Shown here: piece by piece, positions 32,931 through 45,854 of the stretch
How the letters are laid out: every line of letters starts with the position of its first letter
Position numbering within the stretch: the first letter of the stretch is position 1
Translations under genes and position numbers: made by a program
From: Rhyacichthys aspro
Taxonomy: Eukaryota > Chordata > Actinopteri > Gobiiformes > Rhyacichthyidae
Direction: 5' to 3'
Length of the DNA stretch: 64,000 bases
Assembly (NCBI GenBank): GCA_036850595.1
Contig: CM072156.1
Span: forward strand, 7,247,441 to 7,311,440
Notes under the pieces: generated by a model
Databases searched by the model: none
Told to the model about the DNA's origin: nothing
What the model saw: only the letters and a program-made list of their open reading frames with translations

Positions 32931-35397
32931 ATATAACTTTAATGTGGGCACATTACCATCTAATCTGGACACATGTTCCATCTCAGCGCAGTAAACATTT
33001 ATTTAGAAAGAATAGGTCTGATGGTGACCTAAACAAGTTCAATTATGTTCTAAATCCTGGGCCAGAATATTTGTCGTCAGATAAAAACATGAAAGCTCTT
33101 CTTCTGCTCAACTGTAGGAACATAAAGTGGTTCATGTGGAGCTAACATGGCTATTTTTCCAAGATCTACACAGTGTTTTAATGCGATCGTCTTGACTGAG
33201 GCGTTCCATTTTGTTCAACAGTATAAGTTTAATCTTTTCATCATAAACATAAACAACAGCACTGAGAAATGTCTCGAAGGGTTTTCTCATTAAACCGATG
33301 AGTCCTCTGCTTTAGTGCTTTATATTAAGTAGGGATCATGGTTTGGATCCTGTACATCCCTCTTTTTCCAAACCCCCCTTTTGTCCTCAGCCAGCTATAA
33401 TTCTCTATGGAATATAGGCCAATCAGATGCATCCCGCTCTTTTTGCCCTTTGTGCCATATTGTCCAGCGCTCTCCCCCTTCTTTCCCATTTGTGGATTAT
33501 CAGATCTGTAACTGTACTGCCTCGGGATCATGGGGTCCTGCTGTGGTGACCTCCTGTCAGCATTAGGCTTGCGGTAAAGGTCATGCACAAGCACACTTTT
33601 TCAGTTCTGGTCTGTCTTAATGTCTTTAGTTGCTGGTACCGGTTTGGACTCCTCAGATTCTCCTCCGCTCCAGCGTGGGAGTGACGCCACCGAATACAGT
33701 CCGCCATGAGCCAGACACAAAGAGACGGCAAAAGTGTCTGAAGTGGTTTGTGATTTTGCAGAAGGATTGGTCATTTTTCAAATAAAGCAAACACATTAAT
33801 TCGACTGTAGCGATTAAATCTGCTCAATGGGAATAACCTTCTCAGGCGAATTCATTAAACTATAATCTGTAATAATCTTCTCATTCTTCACCACACGGAT
33901 AAGTCAGAGGTCAGATCAGACGGAAAACATTCTTGAAGACGGCTCACAACATTCAAACATTTTGACTTTTCGGCTGCAGTTAAATTGAGCGTAGATGGTG
34001 GTTGGAGTTTGCTGCATATTTGGCGCTCGGTTGTAATTTTGGCTGTGGTTAAAGTGTGGAGCGGAGTAGCCGTGAGACAAGTCCTCAGAGAGTTGAGTTT
34101 CACCTGCTGCGGAGTTCCTGAGGGCCGCGGGACTCCTCGGACGCAGACATTCCAGCCAGGATTAGACTGTGGAGCAAACGGAAGCACAGAACAGGAGGGG
34201 CTCTTTTATTCAGTAATGGGAAAAGCATCTAGAGGTCTCATGCTTAAAGCTCCATTGATATTTATGGGAAAACAAGTCGAGACAATTATTTACTAAAGAC
34301 TTTAGGGCAATGTCTTCCCCTGGGCCTTTTCACGGTCTGAACAATTCTTAGATCAATAGTGTTCTTTTTTTAATTCAATGTGTTGGATTTAGCTTTAATA
34401 ATGCTTTACATAAAAGTGGGTTTTATCTAATGGAAAGAAATGTGTTGTGTTTTTTCCTGCTGGATGAGACTTCCTCCTTGGCTTTGGAAGGACTGTTGAA
34501 ATATTCATCAGCGTTTGTGATCTCCAAGAAGGGGAGCAAATCTTCGCACGCAATTCTTGAGAATAAGGTCGAGGTAGACATGTGTCTGGAGCGTGAAGGT
34601 GACAGAAGGTTGTCTGCTTTGTCTGTTCTTAATCCAAAATATTCATGTTGGCTCTTCTGCTGCTGCAAGCTACATCACATAACGGATTTAATTTTTTCAT
34701 GTTTTTTAAATTTGTGTTGACGGCAACTTTTTTTCCTTAAAGATAGTACCTGGATTTCAAATGCACTTTTGCTGATAGTCTTCTGTGTTTACTTGAATTT
34801 TTTTGTATAAAGTAAATGTAGGTTAGACTTAGACTTCTGTATTGTTCCATAAAGACAGTACTTGGAAAGCCATTTTTTTTCTGAGGTGGTGCTTGGTACA
34901 AAAACTTGAAAAACTGAAATTGGATTTTTCAGAACCTGTCTGAATCTGTGTATTTGATGAGGTTTACTACTGCTTTAACCGTGCAGCCCAGCCACACTTC
35001 CTTTTCCCCAGCTCCAAGTTGGATATGAGGTCCTGTCACCACATTAAGGCCAGGTCTCATTGCGTTACATTAGCCTCAAAGCCTGTATCACTGTTAAGAG
35101 GAACACGGCACAAAGATGGCTGAATTATTCACACTCATAATCGGCCTTTATGTCCCGCTGCCAAGCCTGGCCCCTCTGTTATTCTAGTGCATAATTGATA
35201 GTGCTCAGAAGTGGAAAAGTTAGAATAGCAGAAGTAATGCGAAGCGAAAGTGTAGTCAGGCAGCGTAAGAAAGCGAGAGGGGGGATTGGTGGAGGTGGGC
35301 CCCTATAGGAGTTTTTACACAGAGCTTGTGTTCGCCTTTACGGGGCTTAGGCCCAGCTAGTGTGAGGATCGCGTGTGTAGGCCAGCCAGACTAGTCT
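32931..35397. other. Intronic DNA, little recognised
   Basis: Includes moderately complex blocks (33880-34200 and 34980-35180) but no exon. Frames of up to 103 codons at 33888-34296 overlap on opposite strands and are not recognised. Confidence 0.45.
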
Positions 35398-35473
35398 GGG
35401 CCAGAGAGGAGTGGGGGATAAGAGTGGGATAAGAGGGGGATGAAAAGAGGTGGGAGGGGGACAAGATGGGGAT
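35398..35473 (+). repeat. G-rich purine tract
   Basis: Repeated ggggga, gagtggg and aggtggg units on the plus strand with several runs of three to five G. Such DNA can form quadruplex structures. The minus-strand Pro-rich frames here are shadows of this tract. Confidence 0.5.
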
Positions 35474-36069
35474 CCCGGGTAACAAGGCCTGACGCTGAGC
35501 CGACCCAGAATGCGGTCTGTTTCTCCCCCAAAGTTGCTCTGGGTCTCCACTGTGGCCAAATAAATGGTAAAGGTGAATTAAACTTGATCGCTGAATGAAA
35601 AGACAATTTTTGTCTTGTTCTTTTTTGATAGTTCTGTACAGCTCCAGGCTCAGTTCTGTATTACTCCATGATTCGGATGTTTTCCGTTTGTTTGGAGCTA
35701 ATCCTGGAAGTTTTTGCCCTGCTAAGGGATGATAAAGGAACCACTGACATCACATTACAACCATGTGATCCGATCGATAAATGGCAGCCTCCAGAGAAGA
35801 ACAGTGATTGGCTTCTGTCCAGCGCTAAAGGGAGGACATCAGCTCAAAGTGAAAACATATCAAGACAAATTCTGCTCTGTTAGTAACAGAACCCAAAGCC
35901 TTTCTCCAGCTTTGTTCCTGTCTACTTTCAGTCTTAATTCTCACACAGTATTTAACATTTCTCATGGAATTATAGCTGATTCTTTCTTTTGGATGTTTCA
36001 TCTTTTGTGTAAAAAGTGTTGTCTTGAAATAAGGAAAGATTTATTTACATCAAACAAATCAATTAGAGA
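35474..36069. other. Intronic DNA, nothing recognised
   Basis: Overlapping plus-strand frames of 71 and 116 codons (35668-36079) run in two different phases through the same bases and match no family known to me. Confidence 0.45.
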
Positions 36070-36830
36070 TAAAAAGTAAACTTTGATTTTTTTTTATCTT
36101 TTATTTTAATATGATTTTGATCATATTTTTTATTATGATTAAATTGCAATTAATATAAGCCAGGGTTTAGTGAATTGCAATTGATAGATATTACCCATGT
36201 GAAATTATATTTTCATTAGAGATGTATTATTTTAAATATTTATAGTACATGCCTCACCAATGAACTTGGAGGGCAAATTTAAAAAGAAAAAAACTGTGTA
36301 ATCAGGGTCAAATGTCCTGTAAATTGTGATTCAGTTGTTGTCTAGCCTTACATTTAATGTAAAAAAGTGATGTGAAATTATGTTTAGATTTCACAAAATG
36401 TGAACAAATTATTTTAAAAACAAAACGTTAAGACATTACAAGAAATAAAAAAAAGTAAAATAAGTGGTCACATAGCCAATTTACTTAAAAACATAGATTT
36501 GATTATTATTCTAGTCTATGTTAAATATATAATGACACATAAAATATTTATATGAAAATTTAAATATTTGTGAAAAATACTTGAAATTTAAATGTAATTT
36601 CTCATGGCTAATTTGCATCAGTATCAAACTGAATCATTATTAATTCATCATTTTACTGGAACTCTACTACTTTTGTTTTTTATGGTTTATTTGTTTTTTT
36701 TATTCTTCAATACCAGGACTCTGTTAAAATGAAAATACTCAAATGAAAATCTTGTTTTTAACAAAATTTTAAAAAAGAAAATAAAAAAAGGACTATTTCC
36801 TTCTATTTATTTTTTTATTAGGGATCATAT
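36070..36830. repeat. AT-rich low-complexity stretch, possible repeat relic
   Basis: About 760 bases of strongly AT-rich sequence. 'tatgattaaattgcaattaa' (36135-36154) resembles the interior of the hAT-like element at 38910, so part may be an old relic of that family; no ends are visible. Confidence 0.4.
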
Positions 36831-38901
36831 TGTGCAGCATTTGTAATGTGTAATGTGTATGCGGTGTAATGCAAAAACCACACCAGAATATCTGGACAAA
36901 GCTTTTTCTAACTTCCAGAAACTGACTCAAAACTTTGTATTCTTTCCAGCTTCTATGTTCAGTCTCATTCCCACAGAGATTTTCACATGGTGTGCTCTAT
37001 ATATTCCTCTCTTGGTTGCAACAGCCTTTCTGGAGGTCTGAATGTTTCAGGTGAAGGTGTTAACAGAGCCCCAGGTGTAGTCTATTTAACACCTCTGTGA
37101 CCCTTAACAAAGCTGCACTAACTGCTGCCCAGCTCTGCCTTTTGTGTTCCATAACAAAGCCTTATAGCTCCTAATAACACTACAGCACCGGCCGTGTCAG
37201 GAGAAACCTGAGATAAGGTCCACATCAGAGAGTCGGAGACTGGGAACTGTTTAATCCGCTTCTCGAAACCAAACCAACACACAACAGGCAGGGATCATGT
37301 TTTGGCAAAGTGGGACGCTTTGATGATGGGATCGGATGGTGTGAGTAGGAGGAATGGAGATGATGGAAGACCAATAGAGAGGCCAGAGAATGGAGGTCGT
37401 CTGTGAAAGGGAACATCTGGAGAATAATGCAGAGTGAACAGATAAATACACATTACAGTGGGCTTTGGAGCTCAGTTTTTAATACACTTAAAACATTTTG
37501 AGAAACACAATAGTACAAAGGCACTGATTCACAGCTACAGGCAGGAATCAAAGACTAAAGATACAATCTTGTCCTTTACACATGGTTTTGCAATTTTAGT
37601 AGTTAAAGCTGAGTACTTGCCAATACAAGTACAGAGCCTCTTTATGCACAAGAGGCTTCAATACTAGTGTCTGGAAAACCTAAACCAAATCCATTTACAC
37701 ACAATATCTGGGAATAAAAAAGCTCAAAATCTCAAAACCTTCAAAAAATAAAAGTATACTTATAATGTATGTTAACAGTTTGTGTTTCTATACTATGTCC
37801 CAGCCCCATTTAGAAGTATCAGGTGTACAGTCGTTTGCAGTATGGGTTCAACAGCATGCAGACAATGGTCCATGTTGTTCTGTAGAGCTTCTATCAGTCA
37901 GCAAGTATCCATCTTTTAAAGTCTGCGCCCCTGGACCGCTGCTGAAAAGCTATTAATTTGCATTAATTGTATTGATTTTCACCACACGTTATCTGCAATA
38001 TTTCTTAATCTAATAGTTCAAAAGAAGTTGGATTTTCTCATCAATGTCACTCGTTGTAATATATTAGAAAGCATGCTTCACTGGAGTCCCTGTATTGTGA
38101 CCATAAAAACCTTGGAGTGGAAACATTAGCCGCGATATGTCTCAGAAAGTCATAAAACCAATTTACGAGTGCACTTAAGGTCCATACACCTACTGGAGCC
38201 ATTCTATAAAGATGCAGACAGAGATTGTCCCATTTACGCAGGTTTAAAAGTAATAAACCCGGATCGATAGGTGATAGAAGGCCTGTTAATCTCAGACCCT
38301 CACGCTTATTTGGAACTTAGCTGTGGCCCTTTTTCCAAAATAAAACATCATCCCTCCCAAGCATTCATTTCTTTTCCATTTTCCTCTTACAGACTCCATC
38401 CTGCATTGAGCTGTTTGTTTACATAGGCCTCAGAGTGTCTTATCTTTAGTCACGTTTGAATAAGATAAAAACGAGTCTCTTTAGAATTCACAGACAAATT
38501 GCAAGAACCACAATGTTGTTTGTTGTGGTTATGAAGTAAGTAAATGTTATCAAAAGAGAAACACCAGTTATCAAAACCTCCATATTAAAACGATAGTCAG
38601 TGAAGTCCCATATTTTAAGGTTACTGTTGGGTTTATCTCCAAAATACAGAGCTTCCTGCTGCGGTGAAAAAGCAAAAATGTTGTTCAGAAAAGCCTCTCG
38701 CTCTCAAAAAACATGCTTGATTTGACAAATTCTTAAAGAAAAAAACACCACTATGTAGTTTTTTTTCTACATTCCTATGCCCCATTACACCCCTAAACTT
38801 TTTTAGTAAACTCATTTATTGCACTTGCCAAAATGTGGCATAAAATCCTACTTTTGGTTTGAGTAAACAGTAATGTTATTGTAGAACATAGATGGTTAAT
38901 G
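36831..38901. other. Intronic DNA, nothing firm recognised
   Basis: Mixed AT-rich and complex intronic sequence without exon or identifiable repeat. Confidence 0.5.
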
Positions 38902-39270
38902 GTAGTAGTTAGGGCTGCTCAATTATGGAAAAATACATAATCACTATTATTTTGATCATTATTGAATTCAGGATTATTTTACATGATTACTCATTGACTT
39001 TGGAAATATGTTTAAGATTTATGGAACAAAACAGTGAATTCTCCTTAAAATCAATAACATATTCAAACGTATAAATAAATAGCTTATAAACCCGCAGAAA
39101 TAATTCAGATAAATAAGATCAACAGTCTTGTGGAAAACAAGTCATAAATAAAAACAAGTAATACATCTCTCTCTATTTTTCTCTATTTTTTCTCTATTTC
39201 TCTATTACATAGGTTTTGATCGTTAGGAGCTGAAATTGATCATTAATAACTGCACAGCCCTAGCAGTAGC
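38902..39270. mobile_element. hAT-like non-autonomous element with terminal inverted repeats
   Basis: The element body, 38910-39262, begins TAGGGCTGCTCAATTAT and ends ATAACTGCACAGCCCTA. The ends are imperfect inverted repeats with a perfect TAGGGCTG/CAGCCCTA outer part. The flanking octamers gtagtagt (38902-38909) and gcagtagc (39263-39270) agree at 6 of 8 positions, consistent with an aged 8-bp target duplication of the hAT kind. The interior is AT-rich with 'aatcactattattttgatca', as in a well-known abundant fish repeat. No transposase. Confidence 0.7.
39161..39207 (+). repeat. Imperfect tandem repeat, tctctattttt units
   Basis: Four pyrimidine-rich units of about 10-12 bases (tctctattttt, tctctatttttt, tctctatt) inside the hAT-like element. 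Confidence 0.7.
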
Positions 39271-39599
39271 CGTGAATAGATTGATATTTGGGAACATACA
39301 TTTTTATTGAAAGATTGAGGAGACCAAACTTTGGCCAAGAATATGTAAAACTGTGACTTCAACTCAAGTAAATCTATTGAATGTGATTATCCAGTATGCC
39401 TTCAGCTCCTGTAGCCGTGTTTATTTGCAGCTCGGCTCAGAGTGCCAGCGTCGAATGCCCTCACGGCTGTAGCAGGTATAGATTAGATCCCTCTCTGTCT
39501 CACTGTGCACTTAATTGAGGGGATCCTCCTCCCAGACTGGACCGGGGCTGTCTCAGAGGCTGTCTGAGAGTCTGCTTACACTTTTCAATTCACATGAAC

Positions 39600-39911
39600 A
39601 TCTCCACCTCTGATGCATTCTAATGAATTATTTCTGTGTGACCTTTCCCAGAACCCAGCCCCCCTCATCCCAACAGCAGCCCCCCGTCAGCGCTAATGTA
39701 ATGTCATTAATGTGATATAATGGCTTATTATGGTGTCACTAATTAGACAGTAGAGCAGTTAGATTAGTTATCATCCCTCTTTAGCATTAATTGCTCCACT
39801 AATAGGGCTTTTGCATATTTACATTCAACTGTGTAAGCAGTCTACAACGCTTGCTTACATACATTAGTTATGCAAAGATAGTTTACCCTTTGCTACACTT
39901 CTAACTCTCTG
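39600..39911. promoter_or_regulatory. Candidate intronic enhancer, part 1
   Basis: Dense in homeodomain-type cores: 'taatgtaatgtcattaatgt' (39693-39712), a palindromic CTAATTAG at 39739-39746, and several TTAATT/ATTAGT strings up to 39800. Complex and repeat-free. Split from a similar block (40130-40800) by a repeat insertion. Confidence 0.35.
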
Positions 39912-40110
39912 GAGCGTACATGACAAACCCAAGGCTCAGGGGCCAAATCAGGGACATTTAAAGTCTTTTTTTAGGTTTTGGTTGTTGACTTGTAGAAAAA
40001 TGTTGGCAAAAAAGAAACCTAATGAAAAAACCTCTAGTAAAACAGATTAAAAAAAAAACAAAGTGAGCAAAGTAAAAACAACTAATAGAATGTCAAATTA
40101 AGTCATACAT
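39912..40110 (-). repeat. Dispersed repeat, inverted copy of the 14770 family
   Basis: 'catgacaaacccaaggctca' (39919-39938) followed by 'ggggccaaat' is the reverse complement, with few changes, of the end seen at about 14977-15010. It lies in the opposite orientation. The distal part is A-rich and its end is unclear. Confidence 0.55.
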
Positions 40111-40129
40111 TTTAATATATGTTCAATTA

Positions 40130-40800
40130 CATATGTGCCAAAAAGATTAAAGGTGGGATGCCCTGACAACATCTCTATTGAGCTAACTGGTGCATTATTA
40201 AGAAATCGAATGATGCCTCAGCTAATAGCCGCTGAATATGCCATTTATTCAGATACCACACGAGCTCTCTTGGATGCATTGGTTGGATCATGTGCTATTT
40301 ATAAGCATTCTAACATTACCACTCATCCAATTAATCAAATGTCACAGTGAAGTTCCCACTTAGCCATATGTTTTTTGTGCTATAGATGATGATTGATGTG
40401 TTACTTTGATAAATAACTCTTAACTTATTCTAATGAAATCCTATGAAACACATTTGCTACACGTCCCCACGACTGTTCCTGTTGTGCAAATATTTGACTT
40501 ATCCGGCTTTCTCCGCTTGCGGCTTTGTTTTCTCAGCTAGTCTCTTAATAGTGAATTTTTCCAGCGTTTTACAGCCCAGTAATGATTTTATAGCAGGCTG
40601 TTTTATACTTGTGTCCAACGCTGCAGCCTGAACTGATTTAGTGTGCTGCCGCCGTTGGGTAGTGAGCTCTAATTGGAAGGTCAGGGGGATGTGTTTGAGC
40701 GTAGCAAGAGATCACCCGTGTACTGCAGATTTAAAGGTTATCCAAAGCCACCCGGAGACATAAAGATCTAATTTCCCGAGTTATTATATTAGCCATCTGA
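40130..40800. promoter_or_regulatory. Candidate intronic enhancer, part 2
   Basis: About 670 bases of complex, repeat-free sequence with balanced composition and clustered AATTAATC, GATTGAT- and TAATGATT-like motifs (40330-40600). The 71- and 62-codon frames at 40135-40350 and 40443-40631 match no domain. Together with part 1 it forms the most enhancer-like region of the window, though this rests on texture alone. Confidence 0.35.
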
Positions 40801-41539
40801 ATAAGGAATATGGCATGGGAGACTCGTGTTCAAATTGCCTCAGAAGCTGCAGCTATTTTGATTTGTGTTTTTATTTCACGTGTACTTTTATGTGGAATAT
40901 TGTTTATACCTCAGCAAGAAAAGACAACGTGTGTAAGAATAGTTATTAAAGCTGATCCACAACTGCAGAGTTTACAAAGTATTTACCAAAGGTTTTACTA
41001 AAGACTCCAAGGTACTGTTTATTACGGCGGCATTTTTAAAGCAACTTAAGTAGAAAGACAGTGCTATTGGATGCTACTTCTAGGCACAAATGGATAGTCA
41101 GTCTAATAAACCAGTCTGAGAAACAAAGCATGGCATAAAGCCCCTACGCTTTGGTCAAACAGTTGGTAAAGGCTTATACTACTTTCATCAGATTGCATGG
41201 AAAAGATCTGGTACATGCAATATGTTTATTGACAAACTATTTTGGCAAAAGTCTGCTGGTTTTGTGCAATAAAAATGAGATAATGCAACGAAAGAAGCAG
41301 TGCATTTTGGATGAATCTGCTCCTCTTTAAAGTTCTGTCCTGATCCTACTTCTGGTTTAGTTGTGGATTCATTTTGGTTGAGTTTGCACATGGCCTTAAG
41401 GTTGAAAGTATAGTTAAAAGATAGTTAAATACTTCATTTTTTTTGTTTTTGATACACTTTGGAAATCTGTTGACTGATTTATTCCCTTCAGTTGCTTTGA
41501 CACCATTTCTTTTTTCCGTCTGGCCCTAGCGTCCTCCCT
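40801..41539. other. Intronic DNA, nothing recognised
   Basis: AT-rich intron; no exon or repeat identified. Confidence 0.5.
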
Positions 41540-41910
41540 GTAACAGCTGCAGTTGGTGGTGGCGAGTGGCATGCCAGGAGGTAACCACACTGCAGGCTCG
41601 GCCGGGAGGCTCAGACTGTCTGTATACGCCGGGACTCTTTGACGCGGGGGGCTCCGTTTCTGCATTTCGTGCCGCATTCAGTGTCCACGGCCGGCCGGTG
41701 CTCTCACGCTCGATCTGGTCCCATGTGCCGCGCGTTGATGGGGTTTGGGTGGAATGGGGAGGGTGCAAAGGGGGAGGGGGGAGGTGAAGGAGGAGAGATA
41801 AGTGGTCCATGTCTGGCTTTTGCTGTCGGTCTAGGCCGGGTCACATGGTGGACCCACAAAAAGAGCAGCTTGGATGGTTTTTGGCACGCGATGTCGGGAG
41901 CTCTCACACA
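41540..41910. other. GC- and CpG-rich intronic block
   Basis: CpG-dense at 41590-41740, followed by a G-rich purine tract (41750-41800). Overlapping frames in at least five phases (67-108 codons) are products of the base composition. It could be a small CpG island or orphan promoter; no coding start with a donor is convincing. Confidence 0.4.
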
Positions 41911-43079
41911 CGCAAACGCACAGATTGGTGACAGATTCTCAAATGTTAGATCAGACAGCCTTTGAAAAGTGACATTTTAAATACTCCCATGTTGTTTAGG
42001 GTGGACCTTTCAAAAACCACCGCTTCTTTATCTTTGTCTATTAGTTTTTTCAGCCTTTTATATTTATGTATTGAGCTGCGGTCCTTGTTTTTGTCTTGTT
42101 TTTGAGGTTTAGTCAAAAAAATCACTGCTTTTAATTTATCTACATTTAATCGCATCTGAATTTTTTTTTTTTTGGTTTGAGTCCTATTTGAAATCAACTT
42201 TTGTGATGATGACTGTGGGTTGTATGTTTCAACGTTGAATATTATTCCGTGCATGGACCTTCTTTGTTCAACTTTGCATTACACATAGCCGACCTGAAGG
42301 AGAGAAGGTGAGGCTTGTGCAGACCAAGATGCTGAATTTGCAGAGCAGCACATGCAGAGACAAAAGCCAAAGCGTGTGGGCACAGGGAAGGCAGAAAAGT
42401 ATAGACATAAAAAGCCAGCTGACCAGAACTCCTTTCTTTTTAGAAGCCTATCCACTATTAAAGCAGATAAAATTGATTTTCCTCATTCTTTCTTTCCCTC
42501 TTTTCTTTTATTTAATACCCCTTTGCTGTCGCCTACCTCTCACGGCCTGAATCGATACGGCACCTGCGTGTACACCGGGATAAAATACAAGCCCGCGCTA
42601 TAAGAGTGTCACGGCAGGGGGGTGGGGTGAGGGCGGGGGCGGGTGTTCTTTTATCCTTTTTAACCTGTTTCCTATCACTTCCACTCTCCTATTCCAGTGT
42701 TATTCTATTCACTCTGGCTTCCTCCCCTCCGTCCCCGCTCCCTCGCTCTCATTCAAGATGTAATGCGCAAAGGTGACAAAGTTAAGAGATTGAGAATGCA
42801 TTTACAGCGGGACGTCTCTCCGGTTTGCCTCCTACTACCTTGAAACGCCTTGTAATGAGAGTCTGAGTGTATTGGTGTGTGTGTGTGTGGGTGGGTGTAA
42901 GTAATGAGAGTCATATTGGTTCTTATGGGGTCAGTGGAAAGAGAGCACACACACAATGGAGCAGGACATTTGGTGTTGGACAGACCAGGAGTGTAACAAT
43001 AGCAAGTGTGGACAGTGCAGTCAAGTACGGGGCCCGTGGAGAGAGGAGCCGTGACCTTGAAATTTAGCCTGTTTAAAAA
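41911..43079. other. Intronic DNA with T13 run and (GT)n
   Basis: A T13 run lies at 42161-42173. A GT microsatellite at about 42875-42889 is flanked by a duplicated 'gtaatgagagtc' (42852-42863 and 42901-42912), suggesting local slippage or a short tandem duplication. A G-rich patch lies at 42615-42645. Confidence 0.5.
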
Positions 43080-43490
43080 ATGCTTAGCTTACGACATGCT
43101 TTTGTTGTGCTTAGCTGTTGTTTGATCTCCTTTTTGATGTTTTCTTCTTCCTTTTAAAGTGTGTTTAGCAAAGTATAGTACAATAACAACAATAACACTT
43201 AAATGTAAACACTTAATACTTCAAAGGAAAAAAAACAACAAAATAATACTTAAAATAAACAATCTAAAAAGTAAACACAGTTATATTTAAAAGATACAGT
43301 GTAACAAGATTATAAAACAATAGTAACAAAACATTTATAATCAAACAGAACAAAAGAAATGGAAACTTAAAAGCACTCATAAAGGTATAGTAAAAAAGAT
43401 AACCTCTAAAATGTATTTAAAATAAAAAATAAAATTACAAATGGATGCTACAATCACAAAAAAACAAACAAACAAAAAAAACCCTAGACC
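43080..43490. repeat. A-rich low-complexity stretch
   Basis: Strongly A-rich on the plus strand with repeated acaa and aataa units and 'aaaaaaacaaacaaacaaaa' near 43460. No source element is identifiable. Confidence 0.55.
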
Positions 43491-45171
43491 AGACAGCCCA
43501 TTTCTGGAATGTGGGTCCGAAATCCCTTCCGTTCAGAGTCATTTCCACTCATTTGAAATCCGGAAGAAATAGGAGGTGCTTTTTGTCACGCCTTGTTTCT
43601 CCAGTTGGTTGTTTGCCTATTGATTTAAGGCAGTTTTTAATGCACCTGCCTCTTGGAAATCCAACGCAAATCCACCAAATCAGATCCAAAAGTCCAAAAA
43701 TGACTAAAATAGAAATAACTAAAAATACTAAAACCTTAAACCTCTGATGCTTAACCCTTATGGTTCATTGGAAGTCACTGTGTGTGTCCACATTATGCTC
43801 TACACACAACATTAGGCAGCACTTCCCACCTTTACCTTACCTGTCCTTACGGTAAAACCCCGTCCTGAGAGAAAACACAAGCCGCAGCGAGTGACACCCA
43901 GTCGCCGACACCGACACCGCTGCTTCATCTTTGTCTCCGCTGCTTGACTGCTCGACTCTATTCAGCAGTTCTGTGGAGGAGCCCGGCGAGCTGTCAGGCC
44001 CGGCGTGGAGCTCCCTTGCTGGGCTTGCTGTTTCCTCGAGCTCCCCTCTCTGATGACAAATGACCTGTGTCTCCACATCAGACACCAGGGGCTGCGGCCG
44101 GGGCGGGGGGAGGGAGGCTTTAATAGTGTAAAGTGCTCGGTTATACGGGCTGAATTTTAAAAAGGTGCTCGTGGAAAAAGGCAGTAAAGGGGCGAAAAGT
44201 GAGACATGAGAGAAAGAATGACCCATATATGTGAGAAATGGAGCCTTTTGAAGTGACAAGGACCCCATTCACCTTTTTGTTCAGTCAGCCACCTTTAGTC
44301 TCTAATATGGGCAGTTTGGCTATGAATAATAAAACACCAGCTGAAGTGTCAGTGAACAGAGTGTCCTACGTTAAGATGAGTAAACATGTGTAGAACCACA
44401 TCCTTAAGGTCTGTTTACAGTAGGGGAGGATTAGTATTTGTTATGGACCATTTTGGTTTGGTTTTGTAAATGAGGCATGCGTACTAATCCAGCTACAATA
44501 AGTAAAGAAGCAGACATAAGCTTGTTTTGCATGCATCGCAACGGTTTAAACCTGAACGACGAGCTTCAATCATAATATACTTTATCTAAACGGTAAAGTC
44601 AACATCTCAGATAAAGCTAATGGGAAACAAGAGCATGTAAAACTATCTTTTATTAAGTTTTTTTACTTTTATACGACTGCTAACTTCATGCAGTCAACCT
44701 CCGACACGGGTCCATTGTCATATTTTCCACAACTTTAATTAGGACTGCAGAGATGTAGCAGTCAAAACATGAAGTATGACTCAAAACATGTTTACAAGAA
44801 CTTTGGAAGTTAGAGTCTGAACTTGAATTTTGATTAACATCTTCTGTTTGGAAATAAGAATGGATAAAAACAAGAAGCCAAGCCAAAAAGTTCGTGCCAA
44901 AAAGATACTAGAGCTCAGGTTTGGCAAGACTTTCATCATCTGAAAGTGTAAATGATAGGTTTGGCTGCAAGGAGAAAAATAAAGAAAAAAAAACGTATTG
45001 CAAAGACTTATTTATTATGCATTTAAACCTTCTCTCTTCTTTACACTGTGTATTTTTTTGTGTATTGCCAACTTTTTAAGGTTGTTTGATATTTTCTACA
45101 AAGAGCATGTTAGAGGTAACTTCAAAACTAATTCCTGCTGAGTAATTTGGGTCTATTAGAATAGCAGCTGA
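43491..45171. other. Intronic DNA with GC-rich part
   Basis: A GC- and CpG-richer block at 43855-44115 creates a 143-codon minus frame (43837-44268) rich in Ser, Leu and Pro with no recognisable domain or splice structure. The remainder is AT-rich. Confidence 0.45.
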
Positions 45172-45845
45172 TTGGTGGTGCTGTTTTCTGACTATTCCAG
45201 TGAAAATGACCTCTTATTTGGTGTATGTCACAGGACGGGACGACCCATCAGGGACAGTGTGACTAATGGTTCCCTTTTTGTTCCGGCCAAGGTTTTCAAC
45301 AACCTTTCAAGATCTCCATTTTTCATTCAGAAAGGCCTAATTCATCCCATATGGAGCTGTATTTCTTCCCTCATTATTGTTTTTTTTCCATACACCCACA
45401 AGACTGAAGGGTAGCTGTATACACCAGACAATGGCACTCATTTACATACGACTCACCGTCCTCTGTCATTTTGTCAAACAGTCGCATCAGCACTGGGGAA
45501 TATGCCAGACAGACACCGAGACGTTAGACTGAGCTTACATCAGTGCGTTTTGACTCTATGTTAAAGCAATACATATAATAGATTAAAAAAAACTAAACAA
45601 AAGAGCTTGAGGGGAGATTCTGTACATTTCCATTCGCAGCCTTGTCAAGTTTGCATGCTAATTTGTTGCCTAGCTTCAGTTGTATTTGCTTCAAATATTT
45701 CCTAACAAAAATATTTTTCTGTGGTAAACATAATGGGAAAGTCACCCATATGTCCTTTCCAAAAATGACTTTAAAATTGAACCTGGCCATGCAAAAAGGT
45801 TTTGTAAATGCTCCACGATATCCATCTCATATTTTTCCTCAGCGC
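45172..45845. promoter_or_regulatory. Candidate intronic enhancer
   Basis: A complex, repeat-free block; the best part is 45180-45540. The 80-codon plus frame has no domain I recognise. A regulatory role is inferred from texture only. Confidence 0.2.
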
Positions 45846-45854
45846 GACAGAGCT

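Noticed and set aside
43837..44268. 143-codon minus-strand open frame
   Set aside because: It coincides with a GC-rich block, has no recognisable family and shows no exon boundaries.
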